Shown: positions 5,378 to 6,420 of the stretch, piece by piece | Layout: each line of letters opens with the position of its first letter | Numbering within the stretch: the stretch's first letter is position 1 | NCBI GenBank assembly: GCA_003140115.1 | Contig: PLIQ01000590.1 | Coordinates: 1 to 6,420 of the forward strand | Source of the DNA: Actinomycetota bacterium | GTDB lineage: Bacteria; Actinomycetota; Actinomycetes; Streptosporangiales; Streptosporangiaceae | Length of the DNA: 6,420 nucleotides | Direction: 5' to 3' | Notes under the pieces: model-generated | What the model was told of the DNA's origin: nothing | Database searches by the model: none | What the model saw: only the letters and a program-made list of their open reading frames with translations | Position numbers and translations under genes: made by a program

Positions 5378-6420
5378 CGGGCCGGGTCAGTTCGGCGAGT
5401 TTGAGGGCCAGGTGGAGTTTCAGCCGGTCATCGCCCCGGCTCAGGTCGACCGCGAGCAGGTCGCTGACCCGGGTCAGGCGCCAGTACAAGGTGGTCCGGT
5501 GGATGTGCAGCAGTGCCGCGGCCTGCTGGGCGTTCGCGCCGCAGTCCAGGTAGGCCCGGATCGTGGCCTCATACATGCCGGTGCGCTCGGTCAGCAGCGC
5601 GGTGATGCCCGGGCAGATCCGCTCCGGTGCCGCCTGGTCGCGCGGCAGGTACTGGAAAACGGCGTAGCTGTCCAGCTCGCCCCAGTCCGCGGCCCGGCTG
5701 AACGCGGGAACGCCCGCGGCGACCTCCGCCGCGTAACGCGCATTGTCTAGCTCGGCGTGGACCGCCTCCAGCGCCGCAGCGGCGCCGGCCGTGCCGATGA
5801 CCAGTGCCGGCCCGGGCAGCGCGCGGACGGTGTCGCGCAGCGGGCCGGTCGCGTCCCGGGTAGTGATCGCGATCAGCTCGTGCGGTCCCGGGGTGGCCAG
5901 CACGAAGCTGCCGGGTGCCGCACGGCGCCGCAGGTTCCCGGCCACCTGCAGCAGGCCGTCGCGCTCGCCCGCGGGCGGATCTGCCCGGCCGCCCGCGGGC
6001 GCGTCCGCGAGGTACCGGATCAGCGCGAGCGCGTAGGGTGGCGAGCCGGCCAGCGCCGCCTCGCCGGTCAGCTCGCGGGCCGCCGCCGCGCGGTCCCGGG
6101 CTTCGGCGTGCAGGAGCGTGTCGGCCAGCGCGGCGAAGGTGCCGGACTCCGCGGTCTGCCGGGCCGCGCGCTGGTGCAGCAGCCGGGAGGCCTGCGCCGC
6201 GGCGGCCTGGGCCCGCTGGATCTGCGCCGCGGTCAGGGGCGGCTCGTCGATCAGCCATAGGAAGCCGAGCAGCTGATCGCGGTGCCTCAGCGGCAGGCAC
6301 AGCCGGGGCAGGCTGCCGGGTTCCGGGGCCGGGATCGGCACCGGCTCGCGCGCGGTGAAGATCCCGCGCTCGGTGAGCATCTGCCGGTGCCGCGCGGTGG
6401 TGCGTCGCTGCAGCACCGCC
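5370..6420 (-). CDS. PucR/CdaR-family transcriptional regulator, partial (5' end beyond the right edge)
   Basis: The minus-strand frame is open from the right edge to the TAG at 5372-5370. A GTG at 6416-6414 could begin a 348-residue product, but the frame stays open above it. The N-terminal residues there (LQRRTTARHRQML) look like the middle of a sensor domain, so the true start is probably outside the window. Three parts are visible. First is a GAF-like sensory segment containing LCLPLRHRDQLLGFLWLID (about 6240-6310). Next is a central region resembling the degenerate GGDEF-like domain of CdaR regulators (about 5660-6000). Last is the C-terminal PucR helix-turn-helix (about 5380-5575), recognised by IRAYLDCGANAQQAAALL, then HIHRTTLYWRLTRV and a final LKLHLALKLAEL. 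Such proteins are usually activators of catabolic genes responding to small metabolites. The ligand and targets are unknown. The gene converges on the LuxR-type gene with 8 bp between stops. Confidence 0.85.
   Translation of the reverse strand, partial: AVLQRRTTARHRQMLTERGIFTAREPVPIPAPEPGSLPRLCLPLRHRDQLLGFLWLIDEPPLTAAQIQRAQAAAAQASRLLHQRAARQTAESGTFAALADTLLHAEARDRAAAARELTGEAALAGSPPYALALIRYLADAPAGGRADPPAGERDGLLQVAGNLRRRAAPGSFVLATPGPHELIAITTRDATGPLRDTVRALPGPALVIGTAGAAAALEAVHAELDNARYAAEVAAGVPAFSRAADWGELDSYAVFQYLPRDQAAPERICPGITALLTERTGMYEATIRAYLDCGANAQQAAALLHIHRTTLYWRLTRVSDLLAVDLSRGDDRLKLHLALKLAELTRPGR
5966..6001. repeat. Duplicated 12-bp palindrome within the PucR-type gene
   Basis: The self-complementary CGCCCGCGGGCG occurs at 5966-5977 and again at 5990-6001, 24 bp apart. 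In the protein this appears as an approximate 8-residue repeat (APAGGRAD then PPAGERDG) in a Gly/Ala/Pro-rich loop between the sensor and central domains. It is most simply a small in-frame duplication in a tolerant linker. Confidence 0.45.

Noticed and set aside
5374..5384. CGGCC-G-GGCCG as a terminator hairpin between the convergent genes
   Set aside because: The loop is a single base, the stem is only 5 bp and there is no T-run on either strand.
4818..5750. A 310-codon plus-strand frame running across the convergent junction into the PucR-type gene
   Set aside because: It is Arg/Pro/Gly-rich, has no motifs, and overlaps two better-supported genes over its full length.
269..6420. In-frame TTA codons indicating bldA-type control
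   Set aside because: The TTA triplets noticed by eye (for example near 2727 and 2284) are out of frame in the real genes.

Overview
The window comes from a very GC-rich genome with strong G/C preference at third codon positions and GTG start codons. It encodes a short, LID-less adenylate kinase, a LAL-type LuxR regulator and a PucR/CdaR-type regulator. Together these point to a high-GC actinomycete (Streptomyces, Frankia or a relative). The genus cannot be fixed from sequence reading alone.

Layout. (1) At the left edge, on the minus strand, lie the first 25 codons of a probable aldehyde dehydrogenase. (2) A 193-bp divergent control region (76-268) holds an unusually dense series of inverted repeats, including a perfect 10-bp-arm palindrome at 173-193. 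(3) On the plus strand, an AMP-forming fatty-acyl-CoA ligase (269-1804) is followed after only 9 bp by a divergent adenylate kinase paralogue (1814-2398). (4) A 65-bp gap with a candidate promoter and paired palindromic half-sites leads into a large LuxR-family ATPase/TPR regulator of the LAL type (about 2464-5361). (5) Convergent with it, separated by 8 bp, is a PucR/CdaR-type regulator on the minus strand (5370 to beyond the right edge). The stop codons of the two convergent genes lie in a 12-bp tandem duplication that gives each gene two in-frame stops.

How the genes may work together (inference). An aldehyde dehydrogenase would make a carboxylic acid. The ligase would activate that acid to its CoA thioester, releasing AMP and PPi. 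The adjacent adenylate kinase would return AMP to the ADP/ATP pool. The LAL regulator follows in the same direction and may control the module, the divergent promoters, or itself. The PucR-type protein is a second regulatory candidate. The most noteworthy points are the ligase-adenylate kinase pairing, the clustered dyads in the divergent promoter region, and the apparent leaderless starts of two genes. No RNA genes, insertion sequences, CRISPR arrays or convincing intrinsic terminators were seen.
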